Source: Methylobacter sp. (GTDB taxonomy: Bacteria > Pseudomonadota > Gammaproteobacteria > Methylococcales > Methylomonadaceae). Taken from it: a DNA stretch of 64,000 nt. A model generated the notes under the pieces. It did no database searches. It was given only the letters and a program-made list of their open reading frames with translations, and was not told where the DNA came from. Within the stretch, counting starts at the first letter, position 1, and every line of letters starts with the position of its first letter. A program made the position numbers and the translations under genes. Shown one piece after another: positions 52,060 to 61,312 of this stretch. The stretch is from NCBI GenBank assembly GCA_030653985.1, contig JAURYJ010000075.1:21882-85881 (forward strand), given 5' to 3'.

Positions 52060-53658
52060 TCAGCTTTGCAAAAAATACTGTTTCAAAAATTCATCAAACG
52101 GTATTTGCTCTTTACTTTCGATTTCTTGCTGTTTGGTAAGGGATTCTGCGGCCATTTCGTTAAATTGTTGGCTGTTGTTTTTATCCAGTTTATTACGTTT
52201 AAAATACTGTGCGTGTTCGGCAGAGGTGTTTAATGCAAAACGGGCAAACGGCTGTTGAAGCTGCGTCATCTGCTCCAGCATGCGTGCCGATGCGGTTAAA
52301 TCGGGATTTTCAACCAGCTGCTGCTGTTTTGCCAACGCTGAAGTATAGAGTTTATCCGCATCATCCTGATCGAGAATCGTACAGACCGACTGCATGGATT
52401 CCAGAATTTTAGTTGCCCATTGTTGCAACGGTATTTTTTGTTGGCCTAACTCAAGTTCCAGCCCTGGTTTTCTGCCGTAATGGGCAACGGCCAATTGGTT
52501 GGCGTTGTTAACTTGATGCTCCTGATCTGAGGTTTCCGGACTCTCCTGCAATAAACAGGTGAGCAACAGCGCCTCTATAAAACGGGCTTTATCTTCATCG
52601 ATGCCGATAGGGTTAAACACATCCAAATCCAGGGAGCGCATTTCAACATAACGAACCCCGCGACGTTTAAGCGCTAAGGTCGGCTTTTCTCCGGACTCGA
52701 TAATTTGTTTAGGCCGGATAGTGCTGTAAAACTCGTTTTCAATTTGCAGGATATTGCCGTTCAGTTGACGGTATTCGCCATCGACCAGCGTACCGATTTT
52801 TTCGTACTCGGGATAAGGCGTATTAATGGCCGCGCTCAAGCTGCTGACATAGCCGTCTATTGAGTTGTAATCGATTTTCAGGTTAGCTTGATTGACACTT
52901 TTGTAACCGATGTCGCTCATCCGTAACGAGGTCGCATAGGGATGATAAAGCGTGCCGTTATCAAATTGTTCAAATTGCGCCATTAATGCCGGGCGACTAC
53001 CGAAAAAACTTTTGCAGATAGCGGGCGATGCACCAAATAAGTACAAGATTAACCAACCCATACGCTGGAAATTTCGGATTAAGCCAAAGTAGCCAGCGGC
53101 TGTAAACCGCTCCAGACTCAACCGGCTGTTTTCTTGTTGATGCAAAACCGGCCACAATGCTTCTGGCACGGAATAATTAAAATGGATACCGGCAATGGAC
53201 TGCATGGTTCTGCCGTAGCGATGCCATAAACCATGCCGGTAAACATGCTTCATCCGGCCTATGTTCGACGAGCCGTATTCGGCAATGGGGATGCTTTGGT
53301 CGCCGTTAATGCCACAAGGCATACTGGCACTCAGCAGCATTTCATTGTCCAGGTGTTCATAAACGAATTGGTGTGTGCGGTGTAAATAATCCAGCGAGTC
53401 TTTTATATCGGCAAACGGCGGGGTAATCAACTCGATCAGCGCTTCGGAATAATCGGTGGTGATGTACGGATGCGTCAGCGCGGAACCTAATGCCTTGGGA
53501 TGCGGTGTTTGGGCGATGAATCCGTCTTTGGCTATGCGCAGACTTTCTTTCTCTATCCCTTTAAGCCCTCCGCAAAGCAATTGCTGCTGACCGCTGGCGT
53601 TCAGTTGATTCAAGCGTGTTGAAAGCGCGTTATTCAAATTAGTCATAGAATGGGGCAT
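52060..53658 (-). CDS. gshA: Glutamate-cysteine ligase
   Basis: A 532-residue ligase of the gammaproteobacterial type, the first step of glutathione synthesis. Motifs are LLCGGLKGIEKESLRIAKDGF, LTHPYITTDYSEALIELITPP, MPCGINGDQSIPIAEYGSSNIGRMKHVYRHGL, IAGIHFNYSVPEALW, LFGASPAICKSFF, LRMSDIGYKS and RYVEMRSLDLDVFNPIGI. The length is usual. I chose the ATG at 53658 because AAGGA lies nine bases before it. A TATAAT at 53684-53689 coincides with a longer frame's ATG, so that longer start is unlikely. Confidence 0.96.
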   Translation of the reverse strand: MPHSMTNLNNALSTRLNQLNASGQQQLLCGGLKGIEKESLRIAKDGFIAQTPHPKALGSALTHPYITTDYSEALIELITPPFADIKDSLDYLHRTHQFVYEHLDNEMLLSASMPCGINGDQSIPIAEYGSSNIGRMKHVYRHGLWHRYGRTMQSIAGIHFNYSVPEALWPVLHQQENSRLSLERFTAAGYFGLIRNFQRMGWLILYLFGASPAICKSFFGSRPALMAQFEQFDNGTLYHPYATSLRMSDIGYKSVNQANLKIDYNSIDGYVSSLSAAINTPYPEYEKIGTLVDGEYRQLNGNILQIENEFYSTIRPKQIIESGEKPTLALKRRGVRYVEMRSLDLDVFNPIGIDEDKARFIEALLLTCLLQESPETSDQEHQVNNANQLAVAHYGRKPGLELELGQQKIPLQQWATKILESMQSVCTILDQDDADKLYTSALAKQQQLVENPDLTASARMLEQMTQLQQPFARFALNTSAEHAQYFKRNKLDKNNSQQFNEMAAESLTKQQEIESKEQIPFDEFLKQYFLQS

Positions 53659-53886
53659 GCCCTGTAGTCCTTGTATGCGAGGCATTATAGAGGGTTTAAC
53701 TGATTGAAGAAATATTATCGCGGATATGAACCGGTTTTGATTAGGTCTTCATAGAGGCGGCTAACACCGTAACAGCTCGCCGAAAAAGGAATACTGAGAC
53801 AAGCGTGTTTTATTACCAACAAAGCTAAGCGATAGTATCTATAATCTTTGTATTTCAATTTAGGATAAACCACTCAGGGGATCATT

Positions 53887-55374
53887 ATGTTTGAATCGGC
53901 AGAGCTTGGACACAAAATAGACAAAGCAACCTACAATTTGGAAGTACCAAAACTGCGCGAAGCGCTGTTGGAAGCACAGATCGATTTGGCAAAACTGGCT
54001 AAATTTCCTGTCATTATTTTGGTCGGCGGCCTCGATGGCGCCGGACGTGGCGAGACCGTCAACTTACTCAACGAATGGATGGACCCGCGTTTTATTGAAA
54101 CTCACGGCATGGGCGAACCCTCAGATGAAGAGCTTGATCGGCCTATGATGTGGCGATTCTGGCGCGAGCTTCCGCCTAAAGGCAAGATAGGCGTATTTCT
54201 GGGTTCCTGGTATACCTGGCCTATCCTCAATCGCGTAACCGGCCAAACTAAGGTGGCTGATTTTGACCAAAGTATGGAACGTGCTAAACGCTTGGAAAAC
54301 ATGCTGACCGACGAAGGCGCATTGATTCTTAAGTTCTGGATGCATTTATCCAAAGATAGGCAAGAAAAACGCTTGAAACTGCTAGAAAAAAATCCTGAAA
54401 CCCGCTGGCGTGTGACTGATCGCGATTGGAAGCATTTCAAGCTATACGACGAGTTCCGTACCGTACATGAAAGTGCAATCCGACGCACCAGCACCGCTGA
54501 AGCTCCGTGGACTATCGTCGAGGGCTACGATTCGCGCTACCGCAGCTTAACCATAGGTAAGGTGGTTCTTGATGCCATACGCAGACGTATTGATAATGCC
54601 GACAAAAAAACAATAGACATTATTGCGCCGTTACCGCTGCCATCAATTGACCAACTTAACGTTCTAAAAACGCTCGATCTCAAGCAGAAAATTACCAAGA
54701 AAAAATTCAAAACCGAGCTGGAAAAATATCAGGGCAAGCTAGCATTACTGACTCGCGAAGCCGAGTTTAAGGACATCACTGTAATAGCCCTATTCGAAGG
54801 GAATGATGCCGCAGGCAAAGGCGGCGTCATTCGCCGCATCACCAGCGCGCTGGATGCCCGTTACTACACCATTATTCCGGTTGCCGCACCGACTGAAGAA
54901 GAACGGGCTCAGCCTTATCTATGGCGTTTTTGGCGGCATATTCCCCGGCGCGGACGAGTGACCATTTTCGATCGCTCTTGGTATGGCCGCGTATTGGTCG
55001 AACGTGTTGAGGGTTTCTGTTCAACAGCCGATTGGATGCGGGCTTACGGCGAAATCAACGATTTTGAAGCGCAGTTGGTGCGACACAATATCGTGGTGGT
55101 CAAATTCTGGCTGGCTATTAGCAAGGATGAGCAGCTTGAGCGCTTCAATGCGCGCGAAAAAAGCGACTTCAAGCGTTTCAAGATTACCGAAGACGACTGG
55201 CGCAATCGTGAAAAATGGGATGACTATGAACATGCAGTCTGCGAGATGGTTGATCGCACCAGCACCGAAATTGCGCCGTGGACGCTGGTAGAGGCTAACG
55301 ACAAAAACTTTGCACGGATCAAGATCTTGAAAACCTTGTGTAAGCAAATTGAAGCGGCAATGAAGAACCTATAA
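53887..55374 (+). CDS. pap: Polyphosphate:AMP phosphotransferase (two-domain PPK2)
   Basis: A 495-residue protein with two PPK2 domains in tandem. The C-terminal domain (about 250-495) is canonical, with Walker A FEGNDAAGKGGVIRRI, the lid ARYYTIIPVAAPTEEE and the Walker B region TIFDRSWYGRVLVERVEGF. The N-terminal domain has a degenerate loop, GGLDGAGRGETVNLLNEWMDPRF, with Arg in place of Lys, as usual for class II PPK2. The enzyme makes ADP from AMP and polyphosphate. It stands alone on the plus strand. Confidence 0.92.
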   Translation: MFESAELGHKIDKATYNLEVPKLREALLEAQIDLAKLAKFPVIILVGGLDGAGRGETVNLLNEWMDPRFIETHGMGEPSDEELDRPMMWRFWRELPPKGKIGVFLGSWYTWPILNRVTGQTKVADFDQSMERAKRLENMLTDEGALILKFWMHLSKDRQEKRLKLLEKNPETRWRVTDRDWKHFKLYDEFRTVHESAIRRTSTAEAPWTIVEGYDSRYRSLTIGKVVLDAIRRRIDNADKKTIDIIAPLPLPSIDQLNVLKTLDLKQKITKKKFKTELEKYQGKLALLTREAEFKDITVIALFEGNDAAGKGGVIRRITSALDARYYTIIPVAAPTEEERAQPYLWRFWRHIPRRGRVTIFDRSWYGRVLVERVEGFCSTADWMRAYGEINDFEAQLVRHNIVVVKFWLAISKDEQLERFNAREKSDFKRFKITEDDWRNREKWDDYEHAVCEMVDRTSTEIAPWTLVEANDKNFARIKILKTLCKQIEAAMKNL

Positions 55375-55396
55375 CCTGCAATTAACAACACAGCAA

Positions 55397-56278
55397 CTAT
55401 TTATTAATTACTTGTAAACCCCATGACTGCGGCTTAACTGCCGCCTCCAAAGCCGCTTCAGTGCGATCATCCAGTTGGGAAAAAAAATCCAGACCGGTTT
55501 GCGCTTCTATATGATCGATGCTGGTCACGAATTGTTCCAGCGGCTCTTTGCCATTAACGGTTTGAGGGATTAAGAAACCTAAAGCAAGAGGGGTGTTGCC
55601 GGGAGCGGCTTCGGTGATATATATTTTATAAAACGCATCCGGTATTTCCACTGTCCAATCTGAACTTAAACGTTCAACCGTCCCGCTAAACACCGGCCCG
55701 GTTATCACCCATATTTTCCCCTGATTTTTGGCAAAATATTTGATTTCCATTTCTTCTAAGCGCTGCCACAGCTGCTGATTTAGCTTAGGCTTTTGCGGGG
55801 TGATGTTGGTCATCAAAAAGCTGTCGGCCTGCCCTTCCCTGCCGTAAAGATGACTAATCGCATAATTCGGTGCCATGTGTCCACGGTCGTAACCGCTTTT
55901 TTGATAACTGTCGTGACTAACGCGGTTAATCCCACGCCAATCGGTTTCAAAGCGACTGGGCCGCTTTAAGGACGGCGCGTTGTTTGTCTCCGGAGTCAAG
56001 GCATACTGGACCCACAGCGGATTACCGCGTAAATCCGAATAGCCCAAGATAAAACCGTGATTGCGTAATATCCGAAACCAGGTATCGATATTTTTGGCAT
56101 CGATAGCTTGCGGTGCGCCTTGATAAAGCAATACAGGACGAGCGATTTTGACTTCATAACCATAACCACCCAAGCCAAGGCCAAAAATAACCAGCAGTAA
56201 TACCGGATGTTTTCGGCCTAAACGGAATAAGCGTGGCAATAATGTAAGCGGACCGAGTAAAGAGTTTTTTTTGCACAT
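55397..56278 (-). CDS. DNA/RNA non-specific endonuclease (NUC1 family)
   Basis: A 293-residue protein with an N-terminal transmembrane segment (KHPVLLLVIFGLGLGGYGYE) and a beta-beta-alpha-metal nuclease domain. The active-site motif DRGHMAPNYAISHLYG, with the catalytic His, is at about residue 130, and the Asn-containing SFLMTNITPQKPKLNQQLWQRLE follows. The anchor suggests an exported or periplasmic nuclease. It is convergent with pap. Confidence 0.93.
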   Translation of the reverse strand: MCKKNSLLGPLTLLPRLFRLGRKHPVLLLVIFGLGLGGYGYEVKIARPVLLYQGAPQAIDAKNIDTWFRILRNHGFILGYSDLRGNPLWVQYALTPETNNAPSLKRPSRFETDWRGINRVSHDSYQKSGYDRGHMAPNYAISHLYGREGQADSFLMTNITPQKPKLNQQLWQRLEEMEIKYFAKNQGKIWVITGPVFSGTVERLSSDWTVEIPDAFYKIYITEAAPGNTPLALGFLIPQTVNGKEPLEQFVTSIDHIEAQTGLDFFSQLDDRTEAALEAAVKPQSWGLQVINK

Positions 56279-56334
56279 GAGCAGCTGAGGATTATTTAAA
56301 GGTGTGGTTCGACGACAGAACTCACCACGAACAA

Positions 56335-56476
56335 CTTAAGCAAGACGCAAAAATAAACCGCTATTTTTGTAGGATGTGCTGAACGGCAGTGAAGCGCATC
56401 ATTCGTGATTGAGCGATGCGCTTCACTGCGTTCAGCACATCCTACGGGGATATTTTATTTATTGCGAGTTACCTTA
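56335..56476 (-). repeat. 142-bp interspersed element, copy 2 (starts at a stop codon)
   Basis: This is the reverse complement of copy 1 (46949-47090), differing at four of 142 positions. On the minus strand it starts TAAGGTAACTCGC exactly at the stop codon of the DUF1249 gene and ends GCGTCTTGCTTAAG. Confidence 0.9.
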
Positions 56477-56926
56477 AGCTAACACGAGTTTTGCAACGTT
56501 AGGACTGAATAAATAGTTGTTTTTTAAACAATGATCCAGCCATTTTTGCAAAAAATAATTTAAGCGCCATTTATAATTCATGATTTCATGGCTTAATCCG
56601 GGATCTTTAAAAACTTGCGCCACACCGGCGCGGGCATGATCGCTTAATACTTCTGCCAGTTGCGCATCCAGGTAAACCCTGATTTTTACGGCGGGCGCCA
56701 TAAATTGATCCCTGTTTTTATTAAAACAGTGACTAAGTTCCACCGTCAAGGTATGCGGCGTACGTTCAATGATTTCAAGATGCAGCGTCGTATGATGAGG
56801 AGCAAGACCAATGGCTGTTTCTTTAAACACCATTAAGTCTGGAATTAACTTAAATAACTTTTGATAGTTTGATTCGCAGACTTGTTCCAAGCAGATTGAT
56901 TTGTTGACCGGATTAACAAAATTCAT
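56474..56926 (-). CDS. DUF1249 (YqiB-like) protein
   Basis: A 150-residue cytosolic protein of the DUF1249 family. The start region VNKSICLEQVCESNYQKLFKLIPDL and the later HHTTLHLEIIERTPHTLTVELSHCF, followed by NYKWRLNYFLQKWLDHCL, are typical. The function is unknown. I chose the ATG at 56926; an upstream frame to 56977 overlaps queD. It follows queD by eight bases and is probably co-transcribed. Its stop codon is the first codon of the 142-bp repeat. Confidence 0.85.
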   Translation of the reverse strand: MNFVNPVNKSICLEQVCESNYQKLFKLIPDLMVFKETAIGLAPHHTTLHLEIIERTPHTLTVELSHCFNKNRDQFMAPAVKIRVYLDAQLAEVLSDHARAGVAQVFKDPGLSHEIMNYKWRLNYFLQKWLDHCLKNNYLFSPNVAKLVLA

Positions 56927-56934
56927 GATCGATA

Positions 56935-57339
56935 TCAGCTTTCCCGATAGCAGGCGTAAGCGCTGGCGGTTTCCCATAACACCACCTGAGCAACGTTAAA
57001 ACCGGCCTGTTTGAGATGCTGATAAATCATTTTACTCAGGACTTCTGCGGTGGGATGTTCGTCAAGGGCAAGAAAGCGCTCTTTATTTGCGATGAGCATG
57101 GGAATGATCGGGTCATCTTTATGCAGCAGAAAATTATGATCAAGCTGTAGATCAATGTAGGCCTCAACACAGTCCTTAATATCGGAGAAATCGCAGACCA
57201 TGGCTTGATCGTTAAGCTGCTCCTGCTCTATGGAAATCGAGGCCTTAACGCTATGTCCATGTAAGTTACGGCATTTGCCGGGATGATTCATTAACCGGTG
57301 TCCGTAACAAAAATACACCTCTTTGGTAATCGTATACAT
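56935..57339 (-). CDS. queD: 6-carboxytetrahydropterin synthase / QueD family
   Basis: A 134-residue zinc enzyme of the 6-pyruvoyltetrahydropterin synthase fold. Zinc ligands are in FCYGHRL (His14) and CRNLHGHSV (His28 and His30). The catalytic residues appear in LDHNFLL and EHPTAEVLSK, and the late ETASAYACY is typical. QueD makes the preQ0/queuosine precursor. Without other que genes nearby, a pterin-synthase role is also possible. The upstream region is short and shared with the PilZ gene. Confidence 0.9.
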   Translation of the reverse strand: MYTITKEVYFCYGHRLMNHPGKCRNLHGHSVKASISIEQEQLNDQAMVCDFSDIKDCVEAYIDLQLDHNFLLHKDDPIIPMLIANKERFLALDEHPTAEVLSKMIYQHLKQAGFNVAQVVLWETASAYACYRES

Positions 57340-57424
57340 AAATTAAAATACAGACAGTTTTAGTAATAAAAGATAACAGGAGCTTACCTATATGATCGTA
57401 AGTAAGGGGCGTGAACAGGGAGCT

Positions 57425-57724
57425 TTAGTCTCCTTTTATACTCTTTATGGTTGCGGCAATCTCGTAGCTGCCATCGTCATGCCGAGTACTTCTGATAACT
57501 TCGATAAAAGCGGTCATCGAAGGAGTGAGTGTGTTTTTGGGAATAACGTTTATTTCCATTGCCTTACCCGTATCAAAAAGACGGTCGGCAATAAATGAAA
57601 CACCAGCGCCACTAATGGATGAACAGCGTCCCTGATGTAACTCATCTGAACCCGCCAGTCTGTAGGTGACTTCACAGTCTATTTCCATGCGAATATAATT
57701 CCGCTTTTCATCATACTCTACCAT
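57425..57724 (-). CDS. PilZ domain protein
   Basis: A 99-residue single-domain PilZ protein, a likely c-di-GMP receptor. The binding motifs are EKRNYIRMEI (RxxxR-like arginines) and CSSISGAGVSF (in place of the classic D/NxSxxG). I chose the ATG at 57724 because CGGAGAAAT precedes it; an upstream GTG at 57763 would add 13 residues. It lies between queD and the divergent trpS and has no clear partner. The modified second motif leaves ligand binding uncertain. Confidence 0.82.
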   Translation of the reverse strand: MVEYDEKRNYIRMEIDCEVTYRLAGSDELHQGRCSSISGAGVSFIADRLFDTGKAMEINVIPKNTLTPSMTAFIEVIRSTRHDDGSYEIAATIKSIKGD

Positions 57725-57927
57725 ATCAATTTCTCCGGTCAAATTTGCAGTTATGGCACTCACTAGTTGAGCTGCATGGCCTTGACTGCTAAGTTTACTA
57801 TAAAAGACAATAATAGAGCATGATTTGCAATAGAGCTATAAATTGAGCTATTCCGCTGGATATTAGCCTGAATTTAGGTAATATGGTGTCAACTTTTAAT
57901 GCTTAAATAAACAGACTTCTGAGTATC

Positions 57928-58941
57928 ATGAATAAAGCAATCGTTTTAACCGGAATCACCACTACGGGAACGCCGCATTTGGGTAATTATGTTGGCGCTA
58001 TCAGACCAGCCATTGCGGCCAGTAAGGACGCAAATGTCACTCCCTTTTATTTTCTGGCCGACTATCATGCGCTGATCAAATGCCAGGAACCGGAAAGAGT
58101 CAGACAGTCCAGTCTTGAAATTGCCGCAACTTGGCTGGCCTTGGGTCTGGACACGTCAAATGCGGTTTTCTATCGACAGTCAGATGTGCCTGAAATCATG
58201 GAACTTTCCTGGATGTTGACCTGTGTCGCGGCAAAAGGCCTAATGAACAGAGCTCACGCCTATAAGGCAGCGGTTGCCGAAAATGAACAGGGCGGCGAGG
58301 GCGATGCCGACAAGGGCATCACCATGGGCTTATTCAGCTACCCGATATTAATGGCCGCAGACATGCTGATGTTTAATGCCAGTAAAGTTCCGGTAGGCAA
58401 AGATCAGATTCAGCATATTGAAATGGCCAGAGACCTTGCCGGACGGTTTAATCATATTTACGGTGAACATTTTGTACTGCCGGAAGCGGTCATTGAAGAG
58501 CATGCCTCAACCTTGGCGGGCATGGATGGACGCAAGATGAGCAAGAGTTATAACAACACCATCCCGTTATTCGAGCCTGAAAAAAAGTTAAGAAAACTCA
58601 TTAACAAGATTAAAACCAATTCACTGGAGCCGGGTGAACCGAAAGACCCCGAGGGCTGCACCTTGTTCGGTATTTATCAGGCCTTTGCCAGCAAAGCTGA
58701 AGTAGCTGAAATACGCCAACGTTATGCGGACGGCATCGCCTGGGGGGAAATGAAGCAGGCATTGTTTGAGCATATTAATGAACATATCACGCCGGCAAGA
58801 GAGCGTTACGAAGCATTGATACAGGCGCCTGAACATATAGAAGAGCAATTGCAGGAAGGCGCTCAAAAAGCGCGCGCAGTCAGCGTACCGTTTATGCAGG
58901 AGTTGCGTAAAGCGGTCGGAATTTCTCCCATTTCTTTGTGA
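57928..58941 (+). CDS. trpS: Tryptophanyl-tRNA synthetase
   Basis: A 337-residue class I aminoacyl-tRNA synthetase. The nucleotide-binding region is TTGTPHLGNYVGAIRPA (HIGH equivalent) and GRKMSKSYNNTIPLF (KMSKS). FYFLADYHALI and AADMLMFNASKVPVGKDQIQHIEMARDLAGRFN are specific for TrpRS. The length is normal. No T-box or leader peptide was seen in the 163 bases upstream. Confidence 0.97.
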   Translation: MNKAIVLTGITTTGTPHLGNYVGAIRPAIAASKDANVTPFYFLADYHALIKCQEPERVRQSSLEIAATWLALGLDTSNAVFYRQSDVPEIMELSWMLTCVAAKGLMNRAHAYKAAVAENEQGGEGDADKGITMGLFSYPILMAADMLMFNASKVPVGKDQIQHIEMARDLAGRFNHIYGEHFVLPEAVIEEHASTLAGMDGRKMSKSYNNTIPLFEPEKKLRKLINKIKTNSLEPGEPKDPEGCTLFGIYQAFASKAEVAEIRQRYADGIAWGEMKQALFEHINEHITPARERYEALIQAPEHIEEQLQEGAQKARAVSVPFMQELRKAVGISPISL

Positions 58942-58970
58942 TGCGACTGACGCATAGTCTGTAGATTAGC

Positions 58971-58992
58971 GTAACCCATTGTGTTGGGTTAC
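58971..58992. repeat. Palindrome after trpS (GTAACCCA type)
   Basis: Arms GTAACCCA and TGGGTTAC with a six-base centre lie 30 bases after the trpS stop. Further copies of AACCCA or TGGGTT occur up to about 59090. It may act as a terminator, but no T-run follows. Confidence 0.55.
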
Positions 58993-59128
58993 GGCTAACG
59001 CCTCGACAATTGCTCGTGCATAACCCACAGGGATGTGGGGAATGCAGGGAAATGACGAGATTATTTCCTGTCTATACAGTTAGTTGTAACCCAACTTACG
59101 CGCTGTTTTCGAGTAAGGGGTAGACGGG

Positions 59129-59626
59129 TTACAGCAACTGCCCCAGTCCAAAGGCGCCTAAATAAGAAATGATAAAGTAAACCAAGGACAAGATTAGACT
59201 GGCGAAAATATTGATGGAGAGAACTCGCCTGATAATATTCGTTACCAAAACAAATTCCCAAAATAAAAGCAGTGCAAAAAAATAATAACTTAAAAGATCC
59301 TCGCTAACGGTTAGCCAAATCAACACAGGTACCAGAGGGAGGGCAACTATATTTGCGCAAAATAAAATCGCTGTGGCCACTTGTATATAGGCATATAACG
59401 TTCTATTAAAGAACAGCATGACACCTATAAATGCCAGTGTTAATAATGTTTCTATACTAACTTCAACGAATGATTCTAGCGGGTCGGCAGTCATGTTAGT
59501 TTGCATGAAATACTCAACCACGAAATAGAACAACAAATTTTGCTTAAAAAAACTAACTGATCTCGACAGATCCAACGGGTTATTCTTTAACCAGCATAGC
59601 GGTAAATATTGTTTTAAAACATCCAT
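59129..59626 (-). CDS. Small polytopic membrane protein (possible Yip1-like)
   Basis: A 165-residue protein with about four or five hydrophobic helices (SIETLLTLAFIGVMLFF, VATAILFCANIVALPLVPVLIWL, SYYFFALLLFWEFVLV, SLILSLVYFIISYLGAF). The short cytosolic start LPLCWLKNNPLDLSRSVSFF is of a kind seen in Yip1-like proteins, but I do not claim the family. It is 75 bases from the dynamin-like GTPase gene on the same strand, so the two could be co-transcribed. I chose the ATG at 59626; a GTG at 59632 is the alternative. Confidence 0.6.
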   Translation of the reverse strand: MDVLKQYLPLCWLKNNPLDLSRSVSFFKQNLLFYFVVEYFMQTNMTADPLESFVEVSIETLLTLAFIGVMLFFNRTLYAYIQVATAILFCANIVALPLVPVLIWLTVSEDLLSYYFFALLLFWEFVLVTNIIRRVLSINIFASLILSLVYFIISYLGAFGLGQLL

Positions 59627-59701
59627 AGTCACCTAGTTTTTTGTTTTTACAAACTACCCGTGTCCACCGAGTAACAAATACCCCGGTGGATATGAGCATA
59701 T

Positions 59702-61096
59702 TTAGTTAAAATCCGACGAATCCGAATGGTTAGGGAAAGATTCGCCATCATAGGTACTAAAATTATCGTTCAATAACTGTACCAGTTCTTTGGTTTTATT
59801 AGATACCTGAGTCAGACGGAGTTTTGTTTTTTTATTCCAACCAATGGGATCGGAGATCGGCAGCATCATGCGACTGAAGGTCAGATTTTTTTCAAAAATA
59901 CTGGCTAAATTCTCCATTAAATGGAGTTCTTTTTGCCGGTCATTCAGTTGATTTATTGTTGATTTTGCATGGATCTTGCTAAACATAATATGCAGAGGCG
60001 TCATGGTGACTATCAGTATAATAACAACGACAGGCCCAATAATAGGATCTAGCAATAAATCCAGAACACCGGCTTGTATTTCAGCGAAAATCGCCAAGGT
60101 AGCAATAAACCCGAGCACAACCAGACTGGAAAATACTGCACGCTCTTTCCATTTTACGATGGCTGCTTTGACTTCCGGCATCACCACATCATTAATTTCA
60201 CGAATATTTTTTTCCAGTGAATTCAACACGCGGTAAGTACGATCATGACCTACATTGGCTATACACTGATCTATCTCCGAGTAGTCAACCGTAGCTTGAG
60301 GACTAACATCGCTTTCTTGGCTAGATAGAACCATAAACTGACCGGTGTTTAAACCCAATCCGGCCAATTTTCTTTGCCATGAAGAGATAATTTCGCTATT
60401 CGTAGACGAATTCATCATCGTTGTCGGCTTATCTATCAGATAAACAAATTTATTGGAATCCTGATGGAGAATGATGCTTTCTATTAGCTCATCGACCAGT
60501 GGTGATATTGAATCAAAGACATCAGTAAAAATAAAAACCAGATCCGAAGTTTCAATGATATGTTTTGTTAACAACGACGTAACTGGATTAGGCGGTGCCT
60601 CACTGATGTTGGGTGCGTCAATAAATAACTTACTTTTCAGGCGGTCACTATTCAGTGTTTTTAATTCCAGATAAGAATTAATCCGATCCCCTTCGCCTTT
60701 TTGCTGCTGTTCGACTTTATCGCTAATTCGATAAAAAGGGAACCGATGGTCTACATCTAGCGCAGTACCGGGCAAAGTTGTCGGGTTGGACTGATTATTA
60801 TGCAGCAACACGGTAAATTTATGGCTGGCTGTTTGAATGCCGGAAAACAGACTATCCGCCGTCAAATAATGATTAATAAACCGGGATTTAGCCGTTGAAT
60901 TGCCGCCAATGAAGCTAATTATTGGCCACCATGAATTTTTACTGGCAGTCGTTTCATCCATGTCGATGAGCCCTAGATCATATTCAATTTGATCGAGCTC
61001 CTGAAAAACTTTTGAGGCTTTTAGTAATATCGGATTATCAGCGGCGAAATGTTTTTCGAGGTTAAGCAGATATTTGCTTGCTGTCTTTTTAGTCAT
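59702..61096 (-). CDS. Dynamin-like (EHD-related) membrane GTPase, degenerate motifs
   Basis: A 464-residue protein. The P-loop near residue 64 is GGNSTAKSRFIN, which follows the dynamin/EHD pattern GxxSTGKS but has Ala69 where Gly is invariant. The switch region after the G2 position reads FIDAPNISE in place of the usual DTPG, and the G4 position reads LIDKPTT. Two adjacent hydrophobic segments (about 310-365, SSLVVLGFIATLAIFAEI and GPVVVIILIVTMTPLHIMF) anchor it in the membrane, and a helical tail follows. The fold call is good; nucleotide hydrolysis is uncertain. A small membrane protein follows on the same strand. Confidence 0.7.
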   Translation of the reverse strand: MTKKTASKYLLNLEKHFAADNPILLKASKVFQELDQIEYDLGLIDMDETTASKNSWWPIISFIGGNSTAKSRFINHYLTADSLFSGIQTASHKFTVLLHNNQSNPTTLPGTALDVDHRFPFYRISDKVEQQQKGEGDRINSYLELKTLNSDRLKSKLFIDAPNISEAPPNPVTSLLTKHIIETSDLVFIFTDVFDSISPLVDELIESIILHQDSNKFVYLIDKPTTMMNSSTNSEIISSWQRKLAGLGLNTGQFMVLSSQESDVSPQATVDYSEIDQCIANVGHDRTYRVLNSLEKNIREINDVVMPEVKAAIVKWKERAVFSSLVVLGFIATLAIFAEIQAGVLDLLLDPIIGPVVVIILIVTMTPLHIMFSKIHAKSTINQLNDRQKELHLMENLASIFEKNLTFSRMMLPISDPIGWNKKTKLRLTQVSNKTKELVQLLNDNFSTYDGESFPNHSDSSDFN

Positions 61097-61312
61097 CTGT
61101 TTGACACCGTCTTTGTTGATTTTTTATGGATACAGGATTTGCAAAGTATACACCTAGAATAAGCCAGCAATACAAAAAACAAAGGGGGGAGGAAAGGTAT
61201 TCTAATGCGGAAAAATTAAACAATATTGTTGTTTTTACACACGAATAAACTTATTTTATAGTATATTATGGTTTAATTATTGGGCATGGTAAGCGTGGTT
61301 TAAAAAATAAAA

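Noticed and set aside
57764..57927. T-box or leader peptide upstream of trpS
   Set aside because: No T-box core sequence, no Trp-codon-rich short frame and no terminator hairpin could be found in the 163-base leader region.
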